Positions 1 to 8,812 are shown, counted from the first letter of the stretch. The stretch: 64,000 bases of DNA from CAYMRL01 sp964473205 (GCA_964473205.1 CAYYOK010000004.1:1-64000), one strand, 5' to 3'. Program-made: numbers and translations. Notes: a model not told the origin generated them from the letters alone.

Positions 1-792
1 CGCGTCCAGGAAACGCGACCTGCCCCGTCTCACCTCGTGCGCGAGCCTATCGAAGCCGCTAGCCATCGCGCTGGACGTGACGCTGGCCGCGCCGCGCACG
101 GCGTTGGCGAGGCGCGCGGAGCGGCGGCGGCCGCGCTCGGTCCTCAGCAGCGCGTTCGACGGGAGGGCGCCCGCGCGTTCGACGCGCTGGCCGGTGGCGC
201 GCAGGCGGTAGCGCTGGTTCCAGGGCTCCCACTCCACCGGGACGATCAGCTTGACGGTGCGGGGGCGTGAGCGCGTGCCGTGCAGGTAGAGCTCGAAGGT
301 GCCGGAGTCGCCCGGCAGGTCGGCGAGGTCGGCGATGACGTCGACAGCGCCGTGCGGCGGCACGACGGCGGAGGCGTCGGCCACGACCGGCTGCCTGCGG
401 CCCGAGACGCGCAGCACCAGCTCCAGCAGTTGCATCGGGTAGGAGTTGAGGTTGCTGACCGCCATCCGCAGCTGGAAGGCAGCGCCCTCCGGGGCCGACA
501 GCAGCGCCGCGCGGCGCCGGCCTCCGTCGGCCTGCGCGGCGAGTGGGGCCGGGTCGAGGAGCACGATCTCACCGTGCGAGATCATCAGCTCAGGCCAGTT
601 CCTCCTGCCCGACGCCCGGCGCGGACGCCTCATCAGCAGCAGCAGGGTCAGGAGGACACCGGCGACGATCAACCACACCTGCAGCGGCCAGGCACGAACA
701 TCGAGCACGATCGGCAGCCCCGCGACCCAGTCGACCAGGACACGGTAGAACTCCTGCACGGCCTGCCACATCAGCTCGCCCACGCGCTGCAC
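1..792 (-). CDS. Single-pass membrane protein, C-terminus cut by window edge
   Basis: The frame is open for 264 codons from a GTG at 792 to the window edge, so the C-terminus is missing. A GGGAGGG Shine-Dalgarno lies about 8 nt before the GTG and decides the start. Residues about 38-54 form one strongly hydrophobic helix, followed by a basic RRPRR stretch. The rest looks like a beta-rich soluble domain ending in an Arg-rich segment. I do not recognise the family. The gene is divergent from the mnmD-like gene. A membrane-anchored protein with a cytoplasmic or envelope domain is all that can be supported. Confidence 0.6.
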   Translation of the reverse strand, partial: MQRVGELMWQAVQEFYRVLVDWVAGLPIVLDVRAWPLQVWLIVAGVLLTLLLLMRRPRRASGRRNWPELMISHGEIVLLDPAPLAAQADGGRRRAALLSAPEGAAFQLRMAVSNLNSYPMQLLELVLRVSGRRQPVVADASAVVPPHGAVDVIADLADLPGDSGTFELYLHGTRSRPRTVKLIVPVEWEPWNQRYRLRATGQRVERAGALPSNALLRTERGRRRSARLANAVRGAASVTSSAMASGFDRLAHEVRRGRSRFLDA

Positions 793-945
793 GGTCTCTA
801 CCCTCCCACTACAGGCAGCCAACCGCCCGACCGTGGAGCACACGGCCGCGCTTCGGCGCCAGGATCTGGCTCAACCATAGCGGCAGGTTTCGTGAGAAGC
901 CCTAGAGGCGCCCTCATGCAGCCGCTCACGGATTAGCCTTACCTG

Positions 946-1833
946 GTGGAGGATGCTCCCGAGGTGACGCGGACAGGTCCAGATGTCCCCGCCGACGTCC
1001 TGATCACGAGCGACGGGTCTCGCACCCTCTACTCGCGTAGGTACGGCCAGAGCTACAGGTCGACGCGGGGCGCCCTGAGCGAGGCGCGAGCGGTGTTCCT
1101 GCAGGGCAGCGGCACCGCAGACCGGCTGGCCGCGGGAGAAGACTGCGCGGTGCTCGAGGTCGGCTTCGGCACGGGGCTCAACTTCCTCGTCACGGCCGTG
1201 GCGGCCGCAGCGGCCGCTGACGACGTCGCGGCGAGCTCCGCCAGTAGCGCAGTCTCGGGCGCGCCCGCACCGAAGCTGCGCTACGCGGCGCTGGAGCGCG
1301 AGCTGCCGCCGACAGCCCTCCTCGCTCGCCTCGATTACGCCGGGCTGCTGGCGCCCTCTCCCCTGCCTGCAGAGCTGCTCGCCTGGCTGCGGCTGCTGGA
1401 GCGCAGCGCTGCGACTACCGGGCGGCACGGCTTCGTTCCCAGGTCGTCGCCGACCGTGGCGCTCGAGCTGGTGTTGGGCGAGGCTACGAGCCACGACCTG
1501 GTGCCGAGCGCGGGATCCGCCGCGGCCCCGACCCAGGGTGTCTCGCACGACGCCGCCGTCGGCGGCGCCGCAGGCTTCGACGCCGTCTACCTCGATGCCT
1601 TCAGCCCCAAAGCCAACCCCGAGGCGTGGCAGCCCGCCTTCCTCGGGCGCTTGGCGAGCAGCCTGGCGCCGGGCGGCAGGCTCGTCAGCTTCACGGTCAG
1701 CGGCGAGGTCAGAAGAGCCCTCGCCGCCCACGGCCTGGTCGTCAGCAAGGTCGCCGGCCCGCCAGGCGGCAAGGCCGAGGTCTTGGTCGCGCGGCGGCCA
1801 GGCTCGGCAGAACGACAGCGAGCGCAGCCATGA
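946..1833 (+). CDS. mnmD: tRNA 5-methylaminomethyl-2-thiouridine methyltransferase (MnmC methyltransferase domain, stand-alone)
   Basis: This is the SAM-dependent methyltransferase half of MnmC, which makes the last methylation of mnm5s2U at tRNA position 34. The SAM-binding loop LEVGFGTG lies near residues 66-73, and the family hallmark DAFSPKANPEAW lies near the C-terminal third. The length of 295 aa fits the isolated domain; in E. coli it is fused to an FAD oxidase. The GTG start lies 6 nt after TAGCCT (934-939), which suggests a leaderless mRNA; a later GTG at 964 is possible. The stop overlaps the next gene in an ATGA junction, so the two halves are translationally coupled. Confidence 0.85.
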   Translation: MEDAPEVTRTGPDVPADVLITSDGSRTLYSRRYGQSYRSTRGALSEARAVFLQGSGTADRLAAGEDCAVLEVGFGTGLNFLVTAVAAAAAADDVAASSASSAVSGAPAPKLRYAALERELPPTALLARLDYAGLLAPSPLPAELLAWLRLLERSAATTGRHGFVPRSSPTVALELVLGEATSHDLVPSAGSAAAPTQGVSHDAAVGGAAGFDAVYLDAFSPKANPEAWQPAFLGRLASSLAPGGRLVSFTVSGEVRRALAAHGLVVSKVAGPPGGKAEVLVARRPGSAERQRAQP

Positions 1834-2921
1834 GCGCGGTCGCGACCGCGAAGGCGAGCGCGGCGGCGAGCGACCGGCTGCTCGGCGAGACCGACGTCCT
1901 GATAGCCGGTGGAGGCATCGCCGGCAGCAGCCTGGCGTTCGAGCTGGTCGCCAGGGGTGTGGCGTGCGCGCTGCTGGAGGGCGAGGACCCGGCGCGCGGC
2001 GCATCGGGGCTGCCGGCCGCCGTAATCAACGCTCACCGCGGCCGCACCGCCAGAGCGACGGCTCTGGACGCGGCCGGAGCGGCGGCCACGCTCGCCCTGG
2101 GCGAGAGGCTCGCTGAGCTGGGCTTCGCGTCGGGCGTCCACCGCGGTGACGTCGTGAGGGTGGCGGGGTCGGCTCGTCAGGCGGAGGCCTGGCGCGGCCG
2201 CGGCCGCGAGGGTCCGGGGCTGGAGCCGTTCGAGGCGAGCGAGCTCGGCCCCGCCCTCCACTCACCGTTCGGCGGAATGCGCGTGACGGACGGAGGCTGG
2301 GTCGAGCCGTCCCGGCTGCTCGCAGCGCTGCGCTCGGCCGCGACGGGAGGCTCCCACGGCGGGCAGCCGGCCGCGTTCCACCGGGGCGTCGGTCTGCTCT
2401 CCTACCGCCGGACCGCGGCGGCGCGGACCGGCCCGGCGCTGCGCTGCGAGACGAGCGGCGGGACCTACCTCGCCAGGCGCCTGGTCCTGTGCCTGGGCGC
2501 CTACGACGCGGCACGATCCGGTCTGCCGCGGCTGCTGCAGGAACGCGGCGGCGCCGTGCGCGTGCGCCTCGCCGAGCCGGCCGGCGCCGCCCTGCCGCTG
2601 GGCTTCGGCGCGTTGGCAGGGCCGGTGTGCGCCGTCGCCGTCTCGGGCGACGAGGTCGTCGTCACCGGCGGGCACGTCGCTCCGGCGGCGGAGATCGACT
2701 TCGCTGGACTGCTTCGAAGCGCGGCGTGGTCGCTGCCCGCGCTGGCGGAGGCCGAGGTCGTCACGACCTGGAGCGGCGTGAGGTCCAAGCGCCCATCGGG
2801 AACGCCGGTCGCGCGGAGGATCGCTCCGAGCGTCTACCTGTTCGGCGCTCTGGGCGGGCGCGGGTTCCTGGTCGGGCCGCTGCTGGCGGCGCGCCTGGCC
2901 GCCCGTCTCGCCGCGAGCTGA
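1830..2921 (+). CDS. FAD-dependent oxidoreductase, MnmC oxidase-like (DadA/GlyOx family)
   Basis: The 363-aa protein carries a dinucleotide-binding motif GGGIAG near residue 26 within a typical beta-alpha-beta Rossmann unit. A C-terminal DAO-type segment includes GALGGRGFLVGP, the second FAD-contacting region. It starts with ATG overlapping the TGA of the preceding MnmC-type methyltransferase by 3 nt. The fused enzyme oxidises cmnm5U to nm5U with FAD before methylation, so this is most likely the detached oxidase domain. A general amino-acid oxidase is the alternative, but gene pairing favours the tRNA role. The domains are in the opposite gene arrangement to one polypeptide: two separate proteins, methyltransferase first. 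Confidence 0.75.
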   Translation: MSAVATAKASAAASDRLLGETDVLIAGGGIAGSSLAFELVARGVACALLEGEDPARGASGLPAAVINAHRGRTARATALDAAGAAATLALGERLAELGFASGVHRGDVVRVAGSARQAEAWRGRGREGPGLEPFEASELGPALHSPFGGMRVTDGGWVEPSRLLAALRSAATGGSHGGQPAAFHRGVGLLSYRRTAAARTGPALRCETSGGTYLARRLVLCLGAYDAARSGLPRLLQERGGAVRVRLAEPAGAALPLGFGALAGPVCAVAVSGDEVVVTGGHVAPAAEIDFAGLLRSAAWSLPALAEAEVVTTWSGVRSKRPSGTPVARRIAPSVYLFGALGGRGFLVGPLLAARLAARLAAS

Positions 2922-2955
2922 ACGTTCGGCCTTGCTCGCAGGCCAGAGCCGAGGC

Positions 2956-3345
2956 TCAGGCCGCCGTCACCGCGAACAGGTCATCGGCTAGCTCGAACAG
3001 CCGCTCCCTGGTGAACCTGCGCTTGCCTTCTGCCAGGCCGGCGCCGTCGTGCGCCAAGGTCAGCTTGCGGTAGACGTGGCTCTCGTACGGGTGCAGCACC
3101 ACCTCTTTGAACACGGCCGCGCGCTGGCTGGCGCTGAGCATCAGCACCGGCTTGCCGTTGGCGTCCGAGAGGCTGGCGACCATCACCGTCGTCGGGAGGT
3201 CGTAGGGGCGGTGCATGCGGTAGATGTAGTCAGTGAAGTCAGCTTCCTTGGTGAAGTGCGCCTGCTGGCTTCCCTCGGCGTACTCCCTAAGCCAACCGAG
3301 CAGCTCTGCCCACGCGGCGTAGAAGGCACGGTCCTTGTCGCTCAT
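2956..3345 (-). CDS. Conserved-looking hypothetical protein, 129 aa
   Basis: The ATG at 3345 lies exactly 7 nt behind TAGACT (minus strand, 3353-3358), a leaderless-type promoter, so this start is preferred over in-frame codons further upstream. The product is small, soluble and alpha/beta. It begins MSDKDRAFYAAWAELL and contains an Arg/Lys-rich stretch near the end (EGKRRFTRERLFELADDLF). There is no signal peptide or membrane helix. I do not recognise the family. It converges on the MnmC oxidase gene, 34 nt away. Confidence 0.6.
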   Translation of the reverse strand: MSDKDRAFYAAWAELLGWLREYAEGSQQAHFTKEADFTDYIYRMHRPYDLPTTVMVASLSDANGKPVLMLSASQRAAVFKEVVLHPYESHVYRKLTLAHDGAGLAEGKRRFTRERLFELADDLFAVTAA

Positions 3346-3423
3346 GGTGCTAAGTCTAACCGCTGTCAGCACGGTCCCGCCGGGACGCTAGTCCAGCGCC
3401 TGCCGCCGCCTAGCCGACTCTGC

Positions 3424-4107
3424 TCACAGGCCGTAGCGCGACTTCAGCAGCGTGCCTAGCGGAACCAGCCCGCCCACGGCCGGCACGCCGGCGGCGCGGC
3501 CGGCCTGCTCGGAGCCGATCAGCACGGCGTGCATCCCGTACCCGAGCGCGCCCGCGATGTCTGCCTCCGGGTTGTCGCCGATCATCAAGGTCCGCTCGGG
3601 AACCGACTCGAGGCCGGTGCATGCCAGCGAGAAGATCCTGGCAGCCGGCTTGCGGGCCGCCACGTCGCGGTCCCCGGAGATGAGCACGGCGCGGAAGTGG
3701 CGCTCGAAGCCGAGGCTGCGCAGGGCGGCTCGCTGCATGTCCACGGGCCCGTTGGAGACGAGCGCCAGCCTGACGCCGGCGGCGCTGAGGCGGCCGAGCA
3801 ACTCGGCGGCTCCGGGGGCTGGGCGCACCTCGGCGGCGTAGGCTTCGACGATCCTGGCGACGATCGAGTCGAGGTCCGGCGGCGGGCGCTGCTCGAGCCT
3901 GTCCAGCACGGCGGACAGGACCATCGTCAGGTCGAGCGGCCCGTCCTTGCCGAGCTCCTCGCGCATCATCGCGGCGAAGCGGTTCATGTCGCAGGCGTGG
4001 AGCATCAGCTCGCTGCGCGCCAGGGCCAGCAGGCCGCCGAAGTCGCCGACGTAGCCTCCCAGGGTGCCGTCTAGGTCGAAGCACACGCCTTGGATCTGAG
4101 CCGCCAT
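3424..4107 (-). CDS. HAD-superfamily hydrolase (YjjG/PGP-like phosphatase)
   Basis: All four HAD motifs are visible in this 227-aa protein. Motif I FDLDGT supplies the nucleophile (D11) and acid/base (D13). Motif II is SNG in LALVSNGP, motif III is the Lys in AARKPAARIF, and motif IV is MIGDNPEAD. Between motifs I and II lies an alpha-helical C1 cap. Enzymes of this type hydrolyse small phosphate esters such as phosphoglycolate or nucleotides; the substrate cannot be read from sequence. The ATG at 4107 immediately precedes motif I, as expected. Monocistronic, divergent from the helicase gene. Confidence 0.85.
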   Translation of the reverse strand: MAAQIQGVCFDLDGTLGGYVGDFGGLLALARSELMLHACDMNRFAAMMREELGKDGPLDLTMVLSAVLDRLEQRPPPDLDSIVARIVEAYAAEVRPAPGAAELLGRLSAAGVRLALVSNGPVDMQRAALRSLGFERHFRAVLISGDRDVAARKPAARIFSLACTGLESVPERTLMIGDNPEADIAGALGYGMHAVLIGSEQAGRAAGVPAVGGLVPLGTLLKSRYGL

Positions 4108-4268
4108 CGCTCGCCAGGTTACCCCGTGCGCACCACGTTCTCGTGCCGGACGAGACGTAAGCGCCCTGCCGAGCGCGTCCGCGCGCACGACCCTCGTCCG
4201 CAGGCAGCGGGCGAGCCGCCTCGCGCGCTGCGGCCGGGTCCGCCGGCAGGCGGTATGCTGAGTCGGTT

Positions 4269-6527
4269 GTGCCCGATCACCCCCTGTTAGCGCCCCTGAA
4301 CCCCGAGCAGCGAGCCGCGGTGGAGCACCATCGTGGCCCCGCGCTGGTCCTGGCCGGCGCCGGCTCCGGCAAGACCCGCACCGTGGTCCACCGCATCGCG
4401 TACCTGATGCAGGAGCACGAGGTGCTGCCACATCAGGTCCTCGCGGTGACGTTCACGAACAAGGCCGCCGGCGAGCTCAAGGAGCGCGTTCAGACGCTGA
4501 TCGGCGAAGGCGCCCGCGACCTGTGGGTCTCGACCTTCCACTCGGCCTGCCTGCGCGTCCTGCGCACCTACGGCGAGCGCATCGACCTCAAGACGGGCTT
4601 CAGCATCTACGACGACGGCGACCAGCTCGACCTGCTCAAGGAGCTCCTGGGCGAGGTCAAGGGCATGAGCGAGGCGAACCCGCGCACCCTGCGCGCGCTG
4701 ATCGACCGCGCCAAGTCGAACCTGTGGACACCCGAGATCCTCTCAGAGCGCGGCGAGCGCGACTGGGGCCGCATGGTCTCCGGCCTGCCCCTGCCGGTGA
4801 TCGCCGAGGTCTACCGCCTCTACCAGGCGCGCCTCAGGCAGGCCAACGTCGTCGACTTCAACGACATCCTCGGGCGCACCGTCGAGCTGTTCGACGACCA
4901 CCCCGACGTCCTCGACCGCGTGCAGCAACGCGCGGTGTTCATCCACGTCGACGAGTACCAGGACACCAACGCGGCGCAGTACCGCCTGACGCGCCAGCTC
5001 GCCGACGCTTACGAGAACCTGATGGTCGTCGGCGACCCGGACCAGAGCATCTACGCCTTCCGCGGCGCCGACGTCCGCAACATCCTCGACTTCAAGCGCG
5101 ACTACCCCGCCGCCGAGGTGTTCCGCCTCGAGCTCAACTACCGCTCGAACGGCGGGATCCTCGAGGTCGCCAACGCCGTCATCGGCCAGAACCAGGCTCG
5201 CATCGAGAAGACGCTCAAGCCGGTGAAGCCGGCGGGCGAGAAGACCAAGCTCTACCGCGCCGCCGACCACCGCGCCGAGGGCGAGTTCGTGGCGCGCACC
5301 ATCGAGCGTCTCGAGGCCGAGAAAGGCCTGGAGCCCGACAGCTTCGCGGTCTTGTATCGCACCAACTCGCAGTCGCGCGTGATGGAGGAGGCGCTGAGGC
5401 GCGCGGGCATCCCCGCTCGCATCGTCGGCGGCGTCGGCTTCTACGAGCGCCGCGAGGTAAAGGACGTCCTCAGCTACGCCAGGGCAGCTCTGAACGCCGC
5501 AGACGACGTGTCGTGGCGCCGCATCCTCAACCGCCCCAAGCGCGGCGTCGGCGCGACCAGCGAGCAGAACCTGACCGCCTGGGCGGCTCGCAACCGCGAG
5601 CCCTTCTCGGCGGCCGTCCGCAACGCCGACACGGTCCTCGCCGGCACCCCCGCCGTCAAGCGGCTGCAGGAGTTCATGCAGCTGATGGACGACCTCTCTC
5701 AGGCGGCCGAGGAGCTGCCGGCCGCGACGTTCCTCAGCGCCGTGCTCGACCAGACCGGCTACCTGACGGCGCTCAAGCGCGAAGGCACCCACGAGGCCGA
5801 GGGCCGCATCGACAACCTCGACGAGCTGGTCAACGCCGTCGCCGAGTGGCAGGCCGAGCAGCAGGGCAGCATCGCGGAGTTCCTCGACGAGGCGGCGCTG
5901 CTCGCCAGCGTCGACGATCGCGCCGTGAAGGCCGTAAACGGCGAGACACCCAGCGCGGCGGTGACGCTGATGACGCTGCACAACGCCAAGGGCCTCGAGT
6001 TCCCCGTCGTGTTCCTCGTCGGCATGGAGGAAGGCCTGCTGCCGCACCGCAACACCACCAGCAGCCTCAAGGAGCTCGAGGAGGAACGGCGGCTGTTGTA
6101 CGTAGGGCTGACGCGAGCAGAGGACGAGCTCTACCTGGTGCACTGCGAGTCGCGCCTGACGTTCGGCCGCCTCGAGCCCGCGCGCCCGAGCCGCTTCCTC
6201 GAGGACATCCCGCGCGAGCTGCTGCTGGAGACCGACGTCTTCGGCCGCGAGCTGGCGGCGAGCCCGGGCCGCAACCGCTACAGCCAGACCCTGTGGCAGC
6301 CGCCGCGCGCGCCGGTGACGAGCGCGGCAGCGGGAGGCGCAGGCGCGAGCAACGGCGCCCAAGAGGCGACCTTCCGGGGTGGGGAGCGCGTCAAGCACCC
6401 CAAGTTCGGCGTCGGCACCGTCGTGGGCCTCAGCGGCGAGGGCTCCAAGACCGAGATCACCGTCGTGTTCGAGAGCGCCGGCGCCAAGCGCCTGCTGCTG
6501 AAGTACGCGAGCCTGGCTCCGGCCTGA
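4269..6527 (+). CDS. pcrA: UvrD/PcrA-family 3'-5' DNA helicase
   Basis: This is a 752-aa superfamily 1A helicase acting in nucleotide-excision and recombination repair and in displacing stalled complexes. Visible motifs are: Q-motif LNPEQRAAV at 10-18, Walker A GAGSGKT near 30, Walker B DEYQDTN, motif III GDPDQSIYAFRGAD, motif IV NYRSN, motif V TLHNAKGLEF and motif VI LLYVGLTRAED. The C-terminal region (EATFRGGERVKHPKFGVGTV) is the Tudor-like fold that binds RNA polymerase in PcrA/UvrD. The GTG start follows TATGCT (4254-4259) by 9 nt, so the leader is nearly absent. Length is normal for the family. Confidence 0.93.
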   Translation: MPDHPLLAPLNPEQRAAVEHHRGPALVLAGAGSGKTRTVVHRIAYLMQEHEVLPHQVLAVTFTNKAAGELKERVQTLIGEGARDLWVSTFHSACLRVLRTYGERIDLKTGFSIYDDGDQLDLLKELLGEVKGMSEANPRTLRALIDRAKSNLWTPEILSERGERDWGRMVSGLPLPVIAEVYRLYQARLRQANVVDFNDILGRTVELFDDHPDVLDRVQQRAVFIHVDEYQDTNAAQYRLTRQLADAYENLMVVGDPDQSIYAFRGADVRNILDFKRDYPAAEVFRLELNYRSNGGILEVANAVIGQNQARIEKTLKPVKPAGEKTKLYRAADHRAEGEFVARTIERLEAEKGLEPDSFAVLYRTNSQSRVMEEALRRAGIPARIVGGVGFYERREVKDVLSYARAALNAADDVSWRRILNRPKRGVGATSEQNLTAWAARNREPFSAAVRNADTVLAGTPAVKRLQEFMQLMDDLSQAAEELPAATFLSAVLDQTGYLTALKREGTHEAEGRIDNLDELVNAVAEWQAEQQGSIAEFLDEAALLASVDDRAVKAVNGETPSAAVTLMTLHNAKGLEFPVVFLVGMEEGLLPHRNTTSSLKELEEERRLLYVGLTRAEDELYLVHCESRLTFGRLEPARPSRFLEDIPRELLLETDVFGRELAASPGRNRYSQTLWQPPRAPVTSAAAGGAGASNGAQEATFRGGERVKHPKFGVGTVVGLSGEGSKTEITVVFESAGAKRLLLKYASLAPA

Positions 6528-6691
6528 GCGCACGACCCAAGCCACCAGAGTCGTCGCCGGTCGCGGTGGTATAGTTCGCCCCAGTGCAGCCGAAACCCTT
6601 GGGAGGGGTGGGCGGCTCCAGAGAGCGTCTCGTTACTGCGGCTTGAATGCCGTCTGTGTCTGTTATCCCGGGCTAGGAGGAGCCAGAGAGC

Positions 6692-7507
6692 GTGAACGCC
6701 AAAGCGATAGTGGTGACGTCGGGCAAGGGCGGCGTCGGCAAGACGACCACGACTGCCAACGTGGGCGCCGCGCTAGCGCGGCTCGGGGAGAAGGTCTGCG
6801 TCATCGACACCGACGTCGGGCTGCGCAACCTCGACGTGGTCATGGGTCTGGAAGGCCGCGTCGTCTACGACCTGATCGACGTGTTCGAGGGCCGCTGCAA
6901 GCTGCGTCAGGCGCTGATCCGCGACAAGCGGGTCGACACCCTCCACCTCCTCGCCGCCTCCCAGACGCGCGACAAGAGCGCGCTGTCCGAGTCGAGGATG
7001 AAGGAGACCGTCAAGACGCTGCTCGAGGACGAGGAGTTCGACCGGGTCCTGATCGACAGCCCGGCCGGCATCGAGTCCGGCTTCCAGACGGCTTCCAGCG
7101 CCGCCACCGGCGCGCTCGTCGTCGTGAACCCCGAGGTCTCCAGCGTCAGGGACGCCGACCGCATCATCGGCCTGCTCGAGGCCCGCGAGATCGCCGAGGT
7201 CAGGCTGATCATCAACCGGCTGCGCCCCGACATGGTCAAGCGCGGCGACATGCTCGAGATCGACGACGTGCTCGAGATCCTCGGCGTCAAGCTGATCGGC
7301 GTGGTGCCCGAGGACGAGCGCATCCTGGTCTCGACCAACATCGGCAACCCGGCCTCGCTCGAGGAGGGGAGCAGCAAGCTCGGCGCCGGCACGGCGTTCC
7401 GCGACATCGCCAAGCGCATCAGGGGCGACGACGTCCCCTACCCCGTGCTGCAGCCGCAAGGAGGCTTCCTCGCCGGGCTGAGGCGCATCTTCGGAGGCGG
7501 GAGCTGA
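6692..7507 (+). CDS. minD: Septum-site determining ATPase MinD
   Basis: MinD is a membrane-associated ParA/SIMIBI ATPase that positions the division site. The deviant Walker A GKGGVGKTT is at about residues 11-19 with the signature first Lys. The D(T/V)DVGLRNLD region and the C-terminal amphipathic helix (GGFLAGLRRIFGG) that targets membrane are present. The length of 271 aa is standard. The GTG start is set by AGGAGGAG about 11 nt upstream. It overlaps minE by one base (TGATG). An unusual point is that minC is not adjacent on either side. Confidence 0.95.
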   Translation: MNAKAIVVTSGKGGVGKTTTTANVGAALARLGEKVCVIDTDVGLRNLDVVMGLEGRVVYDLIDVFEGRCKLRQALIRDKRVDTLHLLAASQTRDKSALSESRMKETVKTLLEDEEFDRVLIDSPAGIESGFQTASSAATGALVVVNPEVSSVRDADRIIGLLEAREIAEVRLIINRLRPDMVKRGDMLEIDDVLEILGVKLIGVVPEDERILVSTNIGNPASLEEGSSKLGAGTAFRDIAKRIRGDDVPYPVLQPQGGFLAGLRRIFGGGS

Positions 7508-7740
7508 TGTTCGGGCTGTTCCGCCGCAAGAGCAAGGACCATCTCAAGGAGCGGCTCAAGCTGGTCCTCTCCTACGACCGCGCCAAGCTCACCCCCGGCA
7601 AGGTCGAGGACCTTAAGCGCGAGCTGCTGGCCGTGATCCAGAAGTACTTCCCCGCTGCCGAGCAGGATTACGACGTGCGCGTCGAGCAGCAGGGCGACCG
7701 GATGATCCTGGTGGCCAACCTGCCGGTCCAGCAAGGGTGA
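7507..7740 (+). CDS. minE: Cell-division topological specificity factor MinE
   Basis: This 77-aa protein begins MFGLFRRKSKDHLKERLKL, with the short membrane-binding N-terminus, and continues with the anti-MinCD helix. The C-terminal dimerisation strand region follows (DYDVRVEQQGDRMILVANLP). MinE stimulates MinD ATPase and drives its release from the membrane. The ATG shares its A with the TGA of minD, so translation is coupled. Length is typical for the family (about 80 aa). Confidence 0.93.
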   Translation: MFGLFRRKSKDHLKERLKLVLSYDRAKLTPGKVEDLKRELLAVIQKYFPAAEQDYDVRVEQQGDRMILVANLPVQQG

Positions 7741-7787
7741 CGGCTGCTGGCTGCCGAGCCGACCCACCGTGCTAGCGTCAAACGCTG

Positions 7788-8432
7788 ATGGCGGAGCGCT
7801 TCTTCCTAGTCGCTGATCCCGATCCGCTCCAGCGCCAGCTCATCGACCTGCTGCTGGCAGATGAGGGCGCCGAGATGATCGGCGTGAGCACCGCTCGCGC
7901 GCTGCTCGAGTACCTGCGCGAGCACACCCCGAGCCTGATCGTCGTCGCACACGAGCTTCCCGACCTGGAAGGCACCGACGTGGCCTCGCGGGTCAAGGCG
8001 GTCGCCCGCCTCGCCCAGGTGCCGGTGATCCTGACCGTCAACTCGGAAGGGCAGGTCCTGCCGCAGCTGCTGCGCGACCGCGCGATGTCGGCGGGCGTGG
8101 ACCTGCTCCTGCCCAAGCCGTTGGGCGACAAGAACTTCCGCGACCGCGCTCGCCGGCTGATGACGGCCGGGCCGCGCGCCAGGCCCAAGGCCGGGCCGGG
8201 CGGCTCGACGCAGGTGATCGAGGAGACGATCCGCGATCTCCCGGTCAGCCCGGCCAAGACGACCGACCCAGGCGCGCAGCCGCCGCCGGACCTCGCCGCC
8301 GAGAACCAGAGGCTCAGGCTCGAGGTCGCGCAGCTCCGGCAGCAGGTCGACCGGCTGCGTCAAGAGATCGCCGAGCTGAAGCGCGAGCCGCAGCGACGCC
8401 GCGGCCCCTTCGGCCGCCGGCGGGCAGACTAG
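7788..8432 (+). CDS. Degenerate receiver-domain protein with C-terminal coiled coil
   Basis: Residues about 4-122 follow the CheY-like fold. An acidic pair is present (D10, D12) and so is the conserved Lys in LLPKPL. The phospho-acceptor Asp is replaced by Ala: the segment LIVVAHELPDLEG places A54 at that site. A Pro/Gly-rich linker follows, then a heptad-patterned coiled coil (LAAENQRLRLEVAQLRQQ, about 165-200) and a very basic tail (RRRGPFGRRR). There is no HTH, GGDEF or kinase domain. It lies 47 nt after minE, and its ATG follows TAGCGT (7773-7778) by 9 nt. A phosphorylation-independent scaffold or regulator is the simplest reading; its partner is unknown. Confidence 0.75.
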   Translation: MAERFFLVADPDPLQRQLIDLLLADEGAEMIGVSTARALLEYLREHTPSLIVVAHELPDLEGTDVASRVKAVARLAQVPVILTVNSEGQVLPQLLRDRAMSAGVDLLLPKPLGDKNFRDRARRLMTAGPRARPKAGPGGSTQVIEETIRDLPVSPAKTTDPGAQPPPDLAAENQRLRLEVAQLRQQVDRLRQEIAELKREPQRRRGPFGRRRAD

Positions 8433-8443
8433 GCGCGCCTGAT

Positions 8444-8812
8444 CTAACTCGCTCTGAGGTTGCTGGCCGCCCAGCTACGGATGGCGGCGATGACCCGGCT
8501 CAGGCCCAAGCCCGCTTCGGTGAGCGCGTAGCCGCAGCGCAGCGACGCCTCCGGCGACGACGCCCTGTGAACCAGACCCAGCGACTCGAGGCGGGCCAGG
8601 CGCTGCGTCAGCGTGGTGGGGTTGCAGCCGCCGATCTCCCTGCCGAGCTCGTTGAAACCCTTGGGGCCCGTCAGCAGCGCGTGAACGATGTGCAGCGTCC
8701 ACTTCTCCTGCAAGATCTCTATCGCTTCCCCGGCCGGACAGTTCCTGACGCTGACGCACTCGTCTGGCGCCACGCCTTGACGCGAGCTGTCTAGGCCGAG
8801 GTCTATCGCCAC
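8444..8812 (-). CDS. HxlR-family winged-helix transcriptional regulator
   Basis: This 122-aa MarR/HxlR-type DNA-binding protein has a Cys-containing N-terminal segment (VSVRNCPAGEAIEILQEKW), then the winged helix. The recognition region GFNELGREIGGCNPTTLTQRL and a wing segment LESLGLVHR follow. HxlR proteins often sense electrophiles or redox state through N-terminal cysteines; two cysteines here (about C19 and C25) fit that. The GTG start is taken from the family N-terminus. No obvious target is adjacent; hpf is divergent 158 nt away. Confidence 0.85.
   Translation of the reverse strand: MAIDLGLDSSRQGVAPDECVSVRNCPAGEAIEILQEKWTLHIVHALLTGPKGFNELGREIGGCNPTTLTQRLARLESLGLVHRASSPEASLRCGYALTEAGLGLSRVIAAIRSWAASNLRAS

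Noticed and set aside
280..936. Long plus-strand frame opposite the first membrane protein
   Set aside because: Composition is Arg/Gln/His-rich low-complexity, typical of the antisense of a GC-rich gene; the minus frame has a Shine-Dalgarno and a membrane helix.
4743..6545. 600-codon minus-strand frame inside the helicase gene
   Set aside because: Antisense shadow caused by high GC; helicase motifs on the plus strand are complete.
6528..6691. Possible riboswitch in the minD leader (GC-rich hairpins, repeated CCAGAGAGCGT)
   Set aside because: No match to a riboswitch core that I can recognise; the repeat is only 11 bp and overlaps the start region of minD.
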